The notes under the pieces: generated by a model | The model's input: only the letters and a program-made list of their open reading frames with translations | What the model was told of the DNA's origin: nothing | Databases searched by the model: none | In this document: positions 54,516 through 64,000 of the stretch, one piece after another | Numbering within the stretch: the first letter of the stretch is position 1 | Layout: every line of letters begins with the position of its first letter | Assembly (NCBI GenBank): GCA_036496585.1 | Contig: DASXLB010000065.1 | Location: 23,282 to 87,281 of the forward strand | Reading direction: 5' to 3' | DNA length: 64,000 nucleotides | DNA from: Vicinamibacterales bacterium | Lineage (GTDB): Bacteria; Acidobacteriota; Vicinamibacteria; Vicinamibacterales; 2-12-FULL-66-21 | Program-made: the position numbers and the translations under genes

Positions 54516-54582
54516 CGAATTCGGCGCTTTTTCGCTCGTAGTCATCCGTGACGGCGCCGCCCGCGCCGGCGTTGGGGGACCA

Positions 54583-55986
54583 ATGGCCGCGTCGATTCTG
54601 CTGCTGCTCGGAACCATCCTCGGCGCGCGCTCGGGACAAGCGCCGTCGCTGCTTGCAATTCACAGGCTCGACGGAAGCCATTTCGAGACGGCGGCCCAAT
54701 GGCAGTTTCTCGCGCCAAGGCTTGAGAACGTCGATGTAGTCGGGTTGGCGGAGCCGATCCACATGACTCACGAGTTTCCCATCCTGCGCATCGGAATCAT
54801 CCGGTTCCTGAACGAGCATCTGGGCTTTCACACGCTCGCCCTCGAGGGCTCGCTCGTCGATGCGTGGGCCACGCAGGATCGGTTCCTCGCGTCGGCCCGA
54901 TCGGATCGCGACGCGTCGGAGGCGCAGCTCGCGCTCTTCCCTCTGTGGAACACCCCTGAAATCCGGGAGCTGTTTCAGTACGAAGCCGCGAGCTGGTCGA
55001 CGCAAAATCGTCTGTACGTCACTTCGTACGACGTGCAGCCAGGCAGCGGAAAGGGAACATACGGCGTCGAGGCCATTCGGCTGCTTGCCGATCGACTGAC
55101 GACATATGCCGCGCCGCCAGTGAATCTGGCCCGTGACACATGGCTGCATGACCTTCAGCCTTTGACCGGCGGCTGCGGTGCGTTTACGCCAGCTGACGCT
55201 CCGGCCGCGATCCACGCAATTGAGCAACTGGAGACGTGGATCGCAACGGCGAGTCCAGTGGTAGCGGCTCGCTTCCCAGACGTTCCAATGCATTCACGGT
55301 CACTGCGACTGGTTCCGGCAAGTCTGCGCGGCTCCCTCGCACTGTGCACCGGCATGGCCTCCCATTCAGCCAGCTACAAGGCCCTTCGGGACGGCCAGGC
55401 TGCGATCTTCGCGGAAGCGCTGCGAAACGTGTCCATCGACCGGAAGCTGATGCTCTGGGCGCACTGGAGCCATCTGACCTACGACGACTCTCTTGCAGGA
55501 CCGTCCGTCGGCTACGCGCTTCGACAGCGGCTGGGAGAACGCATCTACACGATCCTTCCGGTCGCCGACCGAGGAAGCGCGATCATGATCTTCCCCGCGC
55601 CGGGATCCGATGACGATGTCGGCTATGGCTGGGTTCGGGCTGGTTCCGACCAGTTCGCCACGCGGATGCGAGCGTTGTCGTCGACGCCCTTCCTCGTGGA
55701 CCTCCGCGACGCCTCAGTCAGGAACGACGAGGCCTTTGCCGGGAGCCAAACCGTGTGGATCGAATCCCGCCCGGTCCGCCTGTCTCTGATCAGGAATGCC
55801 GACGCCATCGTCTGGCTCCCGCAGATCGGCCCCCCGCACGTGCCGCTCCCGCTGCTGATGGTCCTGGGCGGTATGCACTATCGGAAGACGCTTGCGGTGT
55901 TGGCGGTGCTGCTGCTGGTCGCAGGCGGTTCGGCGCTCGTGTGGCGCCGCCGCCCGCGTCCTGCCCGGTCGTCGCGCGCGGCTTGA
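54583..55986 (+). CDS. membrane-anchored erythromycin-esterase-like protein
   Basis: This 467-residue protein has an N-terminal hydrophobic segment (4-18), an Ere-like domain and a C-terminal helix (about 438-455) with a basic tail. Ere-family residues visible are Glu57, His60 and Glu64 (GLAEPIHMTHEF), Glu88 (LALEGS) and the AHWSH site (His294, His297). Ere enzymes cleave macrolide lactones, but most homologues have unknown roles, so resistance should not be assumed. The GxGAH-type opening reads AEPIHM, a deviation. Unlike most of the family it appears exported and membrane-anchored. GGGGGA lies just before the ATG. Confidence 0.78.
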   Translation: MAASILLLLGTILGARSGQAPSLLAIHRLDGSHFETAAQWQFLAPRLENVDVVGLAEPIHMTHEFPILRIGIIRFLNEHLGFHTLALEGSLVDAWATQDRFLASARSDRDASEAQLALFPLWNTPEIRELFQYEAASWSTQNRLYVTSYDVQPGSGKGTYGVEAIRLLADRLTTYAAPPVNLARDTWLHDLQPLTGGCGAFTPADAPAAIHAIEQLETWIATASPVVAARFPDVPMHSRSLRLVPASLRGSLALCTGMASHSASYKALRDGQAAIFAEALRNVSIDRKLMLWAHWSHLTYDDSLAGPSVGYALRQRLGERIYTILPVADRGSAIMIFPAPGSDDDVGYGWVRAGSDQFATRMRALSSTPFLVDLRDASVRNDEAFAGSQTVWIESRPVRLSLIRNADAIVWLPQIGPPHVPLPLLMVLGGMHYRKTLAVLAVLLLVAGGSALVWRRRPRPARSSRAA

Positions 55987-55987
55987 A

Positions 55988-57010
55988 CTATCGCGTCGGC
56001 ACCGTCTGCTTGACTTCGACGGGATCGACGAACGGCATCATCCGCCGCAGTTCGACGCCGACCTGCTCGAGGAGCTGACCCTGTTCCTCGGCGCGGTGCG
56101 CGTTGAAGCTCGGACGGCCCTTCTCGTTCTCGGCGATCCACATCTTGGCGAAGCGGCCGCTGCGGATGTCGTCGAGCATCCGCTTCATCTCGGCCTTCGT
56201 CTCGGCCGTGACCAGCCGCGCGCCGCCGGTATAGTCGCCGAATTCGGCGGTGTCGCTGATCGAGTAGCGCATGTAGTTGAGGCCGCCGCGGTACATGAGG
56301 TCGACGATCAGCTTCAGCTCGTGGAGGCACTCGAAGTAGGCGATTTCAGGCTGGTAGCCCGCCTCGACGAGCGTCTCGAAACCGGCCTTCACCAGCGCGC
56401 TCGTGCCGCCGCAGAGCACCGCCTGCTCGCCGAACAGATCCGTCTCGGTCTCCTCGGTGAACGTCGTCTCGACGACGCCGGCGCGGGTGACGCCGATGCC
56501 CTTGCCGTAGGAGAGCGCCAGTTCGCGCGCCTTGCCGCTGGCATCCTGGTGAATCGCCACCAGCGCCGGCGTGCCGCCGCCTTCCTTGAACAGTTCGCGG
56601 ACCCGGTGGCCCGGCGACTTCGGCGCGATCATCGACACGTCGACGTTGGCGGGCGGCTGGATCGTGCCGAAGCGGATGTTGAAGCCGTGCGCGAACATCA
56701 GCGTCGCGCCGGGTTTCAGGTTCGGCTCGATCGATTCCTTGTAGAGCTTTCCCTGGCCGTGGTCGGGTGTCAGCACCATCACGACGTCCGCCTCGCGGAC
56801 GGCCTCGGCGACGTCGAGGGCGCGCAGCCCGTCTTTCTCTGCCTTGGCGCGCGAGGCGCTGCCGGGCGGCAGACCGACGCGCACGTCGACGCCGCTGTCC
56901 TTCAGGTTCAGCGCGTGCGCGTGCCCCTGGGACCCGTATCCGATCACGGCCACCTTCTTCGCTTGAATGAGCGCGAGGTCCGCGTCCTTGTCGTAGTACA
57001 TCTTCGCCAT
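55988..57010 (-). CDS. ilvC: ketol-acid reductoisomerase
   Basis: This 340-residue class I enzyme isomerises and reduces acetolactate or acetohydroxybutyrate with NADPH and Mg2+ in valine and isoleucine synthesis. The cofactor loop GYGSQGHA is at 24-31 and the Mg2+ region is in [13 protein letters not shown] and [12 protein letters not shown]. The ATG at 57010 is chosen: GGAG lies 5 nt before it and overlaps the alternative GTG at 57016. It is the last gene of the pheA-ilvDBNC series and ends 1 bp from the convergent esterase-like gene. Confidence 0.96.
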   Translation of the reverse strand: MAKMYYDKDADLALIQAKKVAVIGYGSQGHAHALNLKDSGVDVRVGLPPGSASRAKAEKDGLRALDVAEAVREADVVMVLTPDHGQGKLYKESIEPNLKPGATLMFAHGFNIRFGTIQPPANVDVSMIAPKSPGHRVRELFKEGGGTPALVAIHQDASGKARELALSYGKGIGVTRAGVVETTFTEETETDLFGEQAVLCGGTSALVKAGFETLVEAGYQPEIAYFECLHELKLIVDLMYRGGLNYMRYSISDTAEFGDYTGGARLVTAETKAEMKRMLDDIRSGRFAKMWIAENEKGRPSFNAHRAEEQGQLLEQVGVELRRMMPFVDPVEVKQTVPTR

Positions 57011-57064
57011 TGCCACTCCGTATCCGGCCGTTTATCCGCGGCTCCGCGTGTGTGTATCCGTGCT

Positions 57065-57622
57065 CTAGACCGAGAACGACACGCCGCTGTCGAACTCGAC
57101 TTCCTTGTCGCCGGCCGGCCGTTCGGCGGCGGCCAGGATCGGCGCGCTGCTGCCGCGCGCCATCGCGACCCGGCCGGTGCGCGCCATCTCGAGCACGCCG
57201 TACGGCTTGAGCATCTCGACCAGTCCGTCGATCTTGTCTTCGGTGCCGGTGATCTCGATAATCAGCGAGTCGGGCGAGACGTCGACGACCCGGGCCCGGA
57301 AGACGTCGACGAGCTGCATGATCGGGCCGCGCGAGGCTTCGGTCGCGGCAACCTTTATCATCGCCAGGTCTCGGAAGACGACCGGCTGCGGCGTGACGTT
57401 CTCGACGCTGATCACGTTGACGAGCTTGTAGAGATTGGCTTCGATTCGCGGCACCGCGCGCTCGTCGGAGTCCATCACGATCGTCATGCGCGAGATGCCC
57501 GCCCGCTCGGTGTGCCCGACGGTCAGCGACTCGATGTTGAAGCCGCGGCGACGGATGAGCGAGGTGACGCGCGTCAGCACGCCCGGCTGGTCCTCGACGT
57601 GAACGATGAAAGTGGTCTGCAT
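57065..57622 (-). CDS. ilvN: acetolactate synthase small (regulatory) subunit
   Basis: This 185-residue regulatory subunit opens with the ACT domain (FIVHVEDQPGVLTRVTSLIRRRGFNIESL) that binds valine for feedback inhibition, followed by the C-terminal domain that activates IlvB. The ATG at 57622 gives the standard N-terminus. It lies 41 bp after ilvB. Confidence 0.95.
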   Translation of the reverse strand: MQTTFIVHVEDQPGVLTRVTSLIRRRGFNIESLTVGHTERAGISRMTIVMDSDERAVPRIEANLYKLVNVISVENVTPQPVVFRDLAMIKVAATEASRGPIMQLVDVFRARVVDVSPDSLIIEITGTEDKIDGLVEMLKPYGVLEMARTGRVAMARGSSAPILAAAERPAGDKEVEFDSGVSFSV

Positions 57623-57663
57623 AGGCTTCTCTGCCAACTGTCGACTGTCCGCTGCCAATGGCC

Positions 57664-59370
<1,707 letters not shown>

Positions 59371-59397
59371 CGTCGCTACCGTCTTCTGTCTACTGTT

Positions 59398-61077
59398 CTA
59401 TCCCGTCACCGCGCCTTGCGCGGCCGACGAGACGAGCTTCGCGTATTTCGCCATCACGCCGGTGGAGAAACGCGGCGGAGGCGGCGTCCAGGTCGCGAGC
59501 CGCGACGCGACAGCGGCAGGCGTCAGCGCCACCGCCAGGCTGCGCGCGGCCAGATCGATGGTGATGACGTCGCCGTCCCTGATCGCCGCGATCGGGCCGC
59601 CGACCGCGGCTTCCGGCGCGATGTGGCCGATCATCAGCCCGCGCGTCGCGCCGGAAAAACGGCCGTCGGTGATGAGCGCCACCGACTCCCCCAGACCGGC
59701 GCCGACGATGGCGCCCGTCACGGCGAGCATCTCGCGCATGCCGGGGCCGCCCTTCGGCCCTTCGTAGCGGATGACCACCACGTCGCCGGCCTTGATCGCT
59801 CCAGCCTGCACGGCGGCGAAGGCGTCCTCTTCGGCGTCGAACACCCGCGCCGGGCCGCTGTGACTCGGACGGGTGTGGCCGCTGATCTTGATCACCCCGC
59901 CGTCGGGCGCGACATTGCCGCGCACGATGACCAGGCCGCCGTTGGGCGAGATCGGATTGCTGAGCGGCCGCACCACCTCCTGCGCGGGCGTCTCGGTCGC
60001 GAGCGCCGCCTCGTCGCCGATCGTCCGTCCCGACACGGTCCGGGTCTCGGCGTGAAGCACGCCCGCCTGCACGAGCCGCTGCGCCACCAGGCGGGTGCCG
60101 CCGGCGCGATGCAGATCGGTTGCGACGAAGCGGCCGCCAGGCTTGAGGTCGGCGATCAGCGGCACCTTGCGGCTGACCGCGTCGAACACGTCCAGATCGA
60201 GCTCGACACCGGCTTCCCTGGCGATCGCCAGCAGGTGCAGCACGGCGTTGGTCGATCCGCCGGTCGCGGCGACCGCCGCGATCGCGTTCTCGATGGCGGC
60301 GCGGGTCACGATCCGGCGCGCCGTGACCCCGCCGTTGTGCAGCGCCATCGCCAGCCGGCCGGCCTCGACGGCGACGTCGGCCTTGCGGGGATCCAGCGCC
60401 GGCACGCTCGCGCTGCCCATCGGCGAAAGCCCGAGGAACTCGCACGCGGCCGCCATCGTGTTGGCGGTGAACTGGCCGCCGCACGCGCCGACGCCCGGGC
60501 ACGCGCCATCCTCGATCCGCCGCAGCCCGGCGGCATCGAGCCGGCCGGCCGCATTGGCGCCGATCGCCTCGAACACGTCTTGAATGGTGACGTCGCGGCC
60601 GTCGACGTGGCCGGGCGCGATCGATCCGCCGTAGAGCACCAGGCCCGGAACATCGAGCCGCGCCAGCGCCATCGCGGCGCCCGGAATCGTCTTGTCGCAG
60701 CCGACCAGGCAGACGACGGCGTCGAAGGCGTTGCCGCGGGCGACCAGCTCGATCGAGTCCGCGATCACCTCGCGGCTGATGAGCGAAGCGCGCATGCCGG
60801 CGGTCCCCATCGTGATGCCGTCGGAGATCGACACCGTGTTGAACTCCATCGGCGTGCCGCCCGCCTCGCGCACGCCGCGCTTGACGTGCACGGCGAGGTC
60901 GCGCAAGTGGTAGTTGCACGGCCCGATCTCGATCCAGGTGTTGGCGATGCCGACCAGCGGCTTCTTGAGGTCGCCATCGGTGAAGCCGACCGCCTTGAGC
61001 ATCGCGCGCGACGCGGCGCGGGCCGGCCCGGCGGTGATCATGCCGCCGGCGGGGCGCACCGGATCCGACGCGCTCAT
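59398..61077 (-). CDS. ilvD: dihydroxy-acid dehydratase
   Basis: This 559-residue iron-sulfur enzyme dehydrates dihydroxy-acids to 2-keto acids in branched-chain amino acid synthesis. Cluster cysteines are Cys54 (GPCN), Cys127 ([10 protein letters not shown]) and Cys199 (CPGVGACGG), a pattern that fits a [2Fe-2S] form. The ATG at 61077 overlaps the pheA stop (ATGA), so the gene is translationally coupled to pheA. Confidence 0.96.
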   Translation of the reverse strand: MSASDPVRPAGGMITAGPARAASRAMLKAVGFTDGDLKKPLVGIANTWIEIGPCNYHLRDLAVHVKRGVREAGGTPMEFNTVSISDGITMGTAGMRASLISREVIADSIELVARGNAFDAVVCLVGCDKTIPGAAMALARLDVPGLVLYGGSIAPGHVDGRDVTIQDVFEAIGANAAGRLDAAGLRRIEDGACPGVGACGGQFTANTMAAACEFLGLSPMGSASVPALDPRKADVAVEAGRLAMALHNGGVTARRIVTRAAIENAIAAVAATGGSTNAVLHLLAIAREAGVELDLDVFDAVSRKVPLIADLKPGGRFVATDLHRAGGTRLVAQRLVQAGVLHAETRTVSGRTIGDEAALATETPAQEVVRPLSNPISPNGGLVIVRGNVAPDGGVIKISGHTRPSHSGPARVFDAEEDAFAAVQAGAIKAGDVVVIRYEGPKGGPGMREMLAVTGAIVGAGLGESVALITDGRFSGATRGLMIGHIAPEAAVGGPIAAIRDGDVITIDLAARSLAVALTPAAVASRLATWTPPPPRFSTGVMAKYAKLVSSAAQGAVTG

Positions 61078-61937
61078 CGGGTGGACTCCGGCGCCGCCGC
61101 AGTGATCGGCTCGTCCGGCGACGAGACCTCGCGCGCGGCGCGATAGGTGCCGAGCGTGCGCACCCAGCGCGCGAACTCGGCGAGGTTGATGAGCGCCCGG
61201 CCGCAGTTCAGGTCGTCGCGCGACACGCCCAGGTCGGCGTAGAACATGTACTCCCAGGCGCTGCCGCGGATGGGACGCGACTCGAGCTTCGTCAGATCGA
61301 TCTTGCGCATCGCGAAGACGCTCAGCGCACGGAACAGCGATCCCGGCTCGCTCGGCAGCGCGAACACGATCGTCGTCTTGTCCGCCCCTTCAGTGACGGG
61401 GTGGCGGGCGATGACGCAGAAGCGCGTGATGTTGTTGTCGTAGTCCTGGATGCCGCGCTTGAGCACCTCCAGGCCGAACACCTGCGCGGCGCGAATCGAG
61501 GCAATCGCGGCGTCATGCCTCAGCCCCTGCTCGCGGATCAGCTTGGCGCCACCGGCCGTGTCGTAACCGGCGGAGATGTCGACGCCGGAGAGCCCGCGCA
61601 GGAAGCGCTCGCATTGCGCCAGCGCCTGCGGGTGCGAGTGGACGACCTTGACGTCCTCGAGCCGCACGCCGGGCAGCGCCAGCAGGCAGTGATCCACCTT
61701 CAGCTGCACCTCGCCGACGATCGGCAGCTCGTGCTCGACGAGCAGGTCGTAGTTGCGGTGAATGCTGCCGCCGATGGTGTTCTCCATCGGCACGATGCCT
61801 CGCCCCACCGTGCCGTCGGCCACTGCCTGGAAGACATCCTCGAAGTTGCGGCACGCCAACGGCGTGGCGTCCGGCGCGAACGCCAGCGCCGCGGCTTCGC
61901 TGTAGGCGCCGGGCTCCCCCTGATAGGCAATCCGCAT
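61074..61937 (-). CDS. pheA: prephenate dehydratase
   Basis: This 287-residue monofunctional enzyme makes phenylpyruvate from prephenate. It has the catalytic TRF (171-173, DNNITRF), the opening [29 protein letters not shown] and a C-terminal ACT domain with ESRP (219-222) that binds phenylalanine. No chorismate mutase domain is attached. The ATG at 61937 has a TTGACG -35-like box (17-bp spacer) and CAGAGT 7 nt before it. It heads the ilv operon, a link between aromatic and branched-chain synthesis. Confidence 0.94.
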   Translation of the reverse strand: MRIAYQGEPGAYSEAAALAFAPDATPLACRNFEDVFQAVADGTVGRGIVPMENTIGGSIHRNYDLLVEHELPIVGEVQLKVDHCLLALPGVRLEDVKVVHSHPQALAQCERFLRGLSGVDISAGYDTAGGAKLIREQGLRHDAAIASIRAAQVFGLEVLKRGIQDYDNNITRFCVIARHPVTEGADKTTIVFALPSEPGSLFRALSVFAMRKIDLTKLESRPIRGSAWEYMFYADLGVSRDDLNCGRALINLAEFARWVRTLGTYRAAREVSSPDEPITAAAPESTR

Positions 61938-61944
61938 CCCCGAA

Positions 61945-61973
61945 ACTCTGGCACACGGCCGATCATTCGTCAA
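61945..61973 (-). promoter_or_regulatory. putative promoter of the pheA-ilv operon
   Basis: The minus strand has TTGACG (complement at 61968-61973), a 17-bp spacer and CAGAGT (complement at 61945-61950), 7 nt before the pheA ATG. The -35 fits well and the -10 fits poorly. The surrounding 98-bp gap is AT-rich and holds no attenuator I can see. Confidence 0.45.
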
Positions 61974-62035
61974 ACAAATAGTCCTTACGTCTCTATTCGT
62001 GACGCTTATACACCCCCGGTCCCACTCTCCCGCGT

Positions 62036-63181
62036 CTACCGCGGCGTCCAGGTCTTGCCGCCATCACTCGTCATGAAGCGGCGGCCGGCGATGGTGGTCA
62101 CCGTGGCGTGCGAGGCGTCGGTCGCCTCGACGGCGACGAGATCGATCGCGTCGGGGACTGCGGCACGGACCCACGCGGTGCCGTCGGTGGTGACGAGCAC
62201 CAGACCGCCGGCGCCGACCAGCCAACAGACGCGCGCCGACGGCGCGGCGCCCGCCCGCACCGGCGTCAGTCCGTCGATCGACTGTGCCTGCCACGTCTTG
62301 CCGCCGTCCGTCGTGTGCTCGATCCGGCCGTCGACGCTGCGCCACTGCGAAAGGGGATCGGGCGACAGGATCGCCACCGGCGCAGGCGCGGGCGCGTTCA
62401 TCATCGGCGCCGCGGCGAAGGCACGGGCGCGCGGCGCCCTCCTCATGTCGTCGCGGTCGGCTGCCGCCACGTTCACCTGGGTAGACCGCGCAGGCGCCGC
62501 CCCAGCCGCTGCCGGAGCGGCCGGCGCGGGCTCTTTCGGAGCAACGAGGTCCTTGGCGGCGGGCTCGGCCGTGGCCGGCGCCTGACCTGGCGCGGCCTGC
62601 CCCGGCGCCGCCGGCGCCGCGTCAGCGATCGTCTCAGCCTTCTGGCGCGTCGCCGGCAGCGCAGGGGATGGCCCCGCCGCGTCGGTCACCGATCGCCCTG
62701 CGAGCCGGGCCGGTGCCGCCGCAGCGGATGCGGCTGTCTGCGCAGCCGAGCCTGCGGGTGCGACGGCCTGTTCGCGCGCGCCGGCGGCGGGGGACGCCGC
62801 GGCCGGGCCGGGCGCGGGCAATGCGGCCGCTGCTGGCGAGGGAAACGCCACCAGCGCGGGCGACGGTGGTTCGATGAAGGCGAGGCGCCCGACGATGACG
62901 AGCGCTACGGCCGCGGCGGCGAGCGGCACCAGCCACGCCACTGGCGCCCTCCACCACGGTCGGGCGATCGGCGGCGGCTCCGTTCGCATCACGGCGGCGA
63001 TGAGCGCCTGGCATCGCGCGCAGTCGGCGCCGTGCGCCTCGAACGCGGCGCGGGCCGTCGCGGTCAACGTCCCATCGGCCCACGCCGCGAGCGTCTCCGC
63101 GTCGGCGCAGGTCCCGAACGCCGCGGCCGACGCCGAGTCGTGGAGCACGCCGCGCAGCAGCCGATCGGGCAACTCAGTCAT
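62036..63181 (-). CDS. anti-sigma factor with zinc-binding head and BNR-like C-terminal domain
   Basis: This 381-residue protein has a zinc anti-sigma (ZAS-like) head with Cys25, His50, Cys54 and Cys57 (H-x3-C-x2-C), one membrane helix (about 75-98), a long Ala/Pro linker (about 105-260) and a C-terminal beta domain with BNR-type motifs (TTDGGKTWQ, TSDGGKTWT). The cytoplasmic head would hold the partner sigma factor and the outer domain may sense the envelope. Its start overlaps the sigma gene end by 8 bp, so the two are coupled. Confidence 0.88.
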   Translation of the reverse strand: MTELPDRLLRGVLHDSASAAAFGTCADAETLAAWADGTLTATARAAFEAHGADCARCQALIAAVMRTEPPPIARPWWRAPVAWLVPLAAAAVALVIVGRLAFIEPPSPALVAFPSPAAAALPAPGPAAASPAAGAREQAVAPAGSAAQTAASAAAAPARLAGRSVTDAAGPSPALPATRQKAETIADAAPAAPGQAAPGQAPATAEPAAKDLVAPKEPAPAAPAAAGAAPARSTQVNVAAADRDDMRRAPRARAFAAAPMMNAPAPAPVAILSPDPLSQWRSVDGRIEHTTDGGKTWQAQSIDGLTPVRAGAAPSARVCWLVGAGGLVLVTTDGTAWVRAAVPDAIDLVAVEATDASHATVTTIAGRRFMTSDGGKTWTPR

Positions 63182-63995
63182 AGATGACCTGCTTCATATC
63201 GAGCGGACCTGAATCCGCGATCACCGAGGCGAGGCACGCGGCAATCTGGTCGTCGTCGAGGCGCGACTCCTCGCGGAGCTGGCGCTCGACGGCGCTGCGG
63301 ATCTCGCGGCGCGTCCGCGCCAGATGACGCGACGCCGACGCCTCGCTCTCGCGCAGCAGACGGCCGATCTGCGCGAGCGTCAGCTCCTGCACGTAATAGC
63401 TGGCGAGCCGCAGGCGATCGCGCGGGTCGAGCCGCGCCACGGCGTGGCCGAGCGCGCCGCGCACCAGCGCCACGTAGCGATCGCGATCGGGATCGGCCGC
63501 CGCCGGCGCCTCGGGCTCGGCCGCGTCGGGCAGAGGCGCGAGGCGGCGTGCGGCCCGAAGGCGGTCGACGTAGCGTTGCGCCAGCACCGCGCGCAGCCAC
63601 GTCGCCAGGCTGCTCCGCCCGTGGAAGTAGCGCAGCAGCGACTGGCGCTCGCCGCCGCCGCTCGCCAGACCGTAGAGATCGGCATAGAGCGAATCGGCGA
63701 CCTCGCGCGCGCCGCCAGTCGCGTCGAGCGCGTCTGCGGCGCGATAGAGGATCGGGCGGTACTCTCGGACGAACCTCTCCCAGGCGCGCTCGTCGCCGGC
63801 CGCACACAACCGTGCGAGATCGACGTCGTTTTCATCCGAGGGGCGTCGCCCCTCGGACTCCCCTACACGCTCGCGCGCGCGCCGCTCCGCCGGCGCGCTC
63901 CGGTCGCGTGGCTCACTCGCGGTGCTCGTTCGCCCCTCCACTCCCTCGACTCGTGCCACCCTCGGCGGCCGGATCCGACTCCTTATCCGATTCAT
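63174..63995 (-). CDS. ECF-type sigma-70 family RNA polymerase sigma factor
   Basis: The first gene of the pair encodes a sigma factor. Region 2 (about residues 58-150, DLARLCAAGDERAWERFV and HGRSSLATWLRAVLAQRYVDRLRAARR) and region 4 (about 180-240, RDRLRLASYYVQELTLAQIGRLLRESEASASRHLARTRREIR) are clear. The 50 or so residues before region 2 are Arg/Glu-rich and unlike sigma N-termini. This stretch encodes a palindrome (63836-63856). The frame is open to the right window edge, so the true start may be at 63995, inside the frame, or outside the window. Confidence 0.85.
   Translation of the reverse strand: MNRIRSRIRPPRVARVEGVEGRTSTASEPRDRSAPAERRARERVGESEGRRPSDENDVDLARLCAAGDERAWERFVREYRPILYRAADALDATGGAREVADSLYADLYGLASGGGERQSLLRYFHGRSSLATWLRAVLAQRYVDRLRAARRLAPLPDAAEPEAPAAADPDRDRYVALVRGALGHAVARLDPRDRLRLASYYVQELTLAQIGRLLRESEASASRHLARTRREIRSAVERQLREESRLDDDQIAACLASVIADSGPLDMKQVIYD
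63836..63856. repeat. 9-bp palindrome inside the sigma gene 5' region
   Basis: CCGAGGGGC and GCCCCTCGG form a perfect stem with a 3-nt loop. The flanking 10-mer TTCATCCGAG (63831-63840) recurs exactly at 63991-64000, at the right edge of the window, hinting at a second copy just outside. Confidence 0.6.
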
Positions 63996-64000
63996 CCGAG

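Noticed and set aside
54583-55986. Erythromycin-esterase homology read as macrolide resistance
   Set aside because: Family membership alone does not show macrolide hydrolysis, and the active-site opening deviates from the GxGAH pattern.

Overview
The window is high-GC, tightly packed bacterial chromosome with about 50 protein genes on both strands. I saw no rRNA, tRNA, CRISPR array, IS element or prophage. The best guess for the host is an acidobacterium, probably of the Vicinamibacteria type. The reasons are four MacB/FtsX-like 'orphan' permeases of the Acidobacterial duplicated orphan permease (ADOP) kind without ATPase partners, a PVC-type cytochrome/dehydrogenase next to a ThuA protein, a DUF5916 outer-membrane protein, several secreted subtilases, and HD-GYP signalling. 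This assignment is inference from gene content.

Layout. 1-4.2 kb: an ABC exporter half-transporter converging on ADOP permease 1. 4.2-10.1 kb: a divergent pair (PVC-type heme dehydrogenase and ThuA protein) that share a homologous N-terminal domain, followed by a di-heme cytochrome c. 10-13 kb: an L,D-transpeptidase-like protein, a beta-barrel protein and a subtilase. 13-14.1 kb: a fluoride module (fluoride riboswitch, crcB, inorganic pyrophosphatase). 14.1-19.4 kb: an ArnT-like glycosyltransferase, an MFS permease, a coupled UlaE/UlaD-like sugar-phosphate pair and an FMN reductase. 19.4-23.4 kb: a sodium/solute symporter overlapping ADOP 2. 23.4-31 kb: an unlisted 36-residue membrane protein, an M16 peptidase, RidA, TruA, Pcm, two unknown secreted proteins and a stand-alone caspase-like protein. 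31-36.3 kb: a co-oriented run of subtilase with YIVWGN repeats, HD-GYP/GAF sensor, GAF protein and metallo-beta-lactamase-fold hydrolase. 36.5-40.2 kb: a four-gene catabolic operon (DapA-family aldolase, SDR, proline dehydrogenase, Zn dehydrogenase). 40.3-46 kb: a lipoprotein, ADOP 3, a secreted Ig-tailed protein and GluQ-RS. 46.1-52 kb: pieces of reductive pyrimidine/beta-alanine catabolism (MmsA-like, PreA-like, carbamoyl amidohydrolase) interrupted by an antisense DUF5916 gene. 52-56 kb: ADOP 4 and an erythromycin-esterase-like protein. 56-62 kb: the operon pheA-ilvD-ilvB-ilvN-ilvC. 62-64 kb: an anti-sigma/sigma pair running to the right edge.

Two features cut across the window. Many genes lack a Shine-Dalgarno sequence but have a -10-like hexamer ending 5-7 nt before the start codon, as expected of leaderless mRNAs. 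Several intergenic gaps hold short related palindromes of the form GGTCTGC/GCAGACC or GGGTCT/AGACCC that look like REP-type repeats. No gene-free stretch exceeds about 225 bp.
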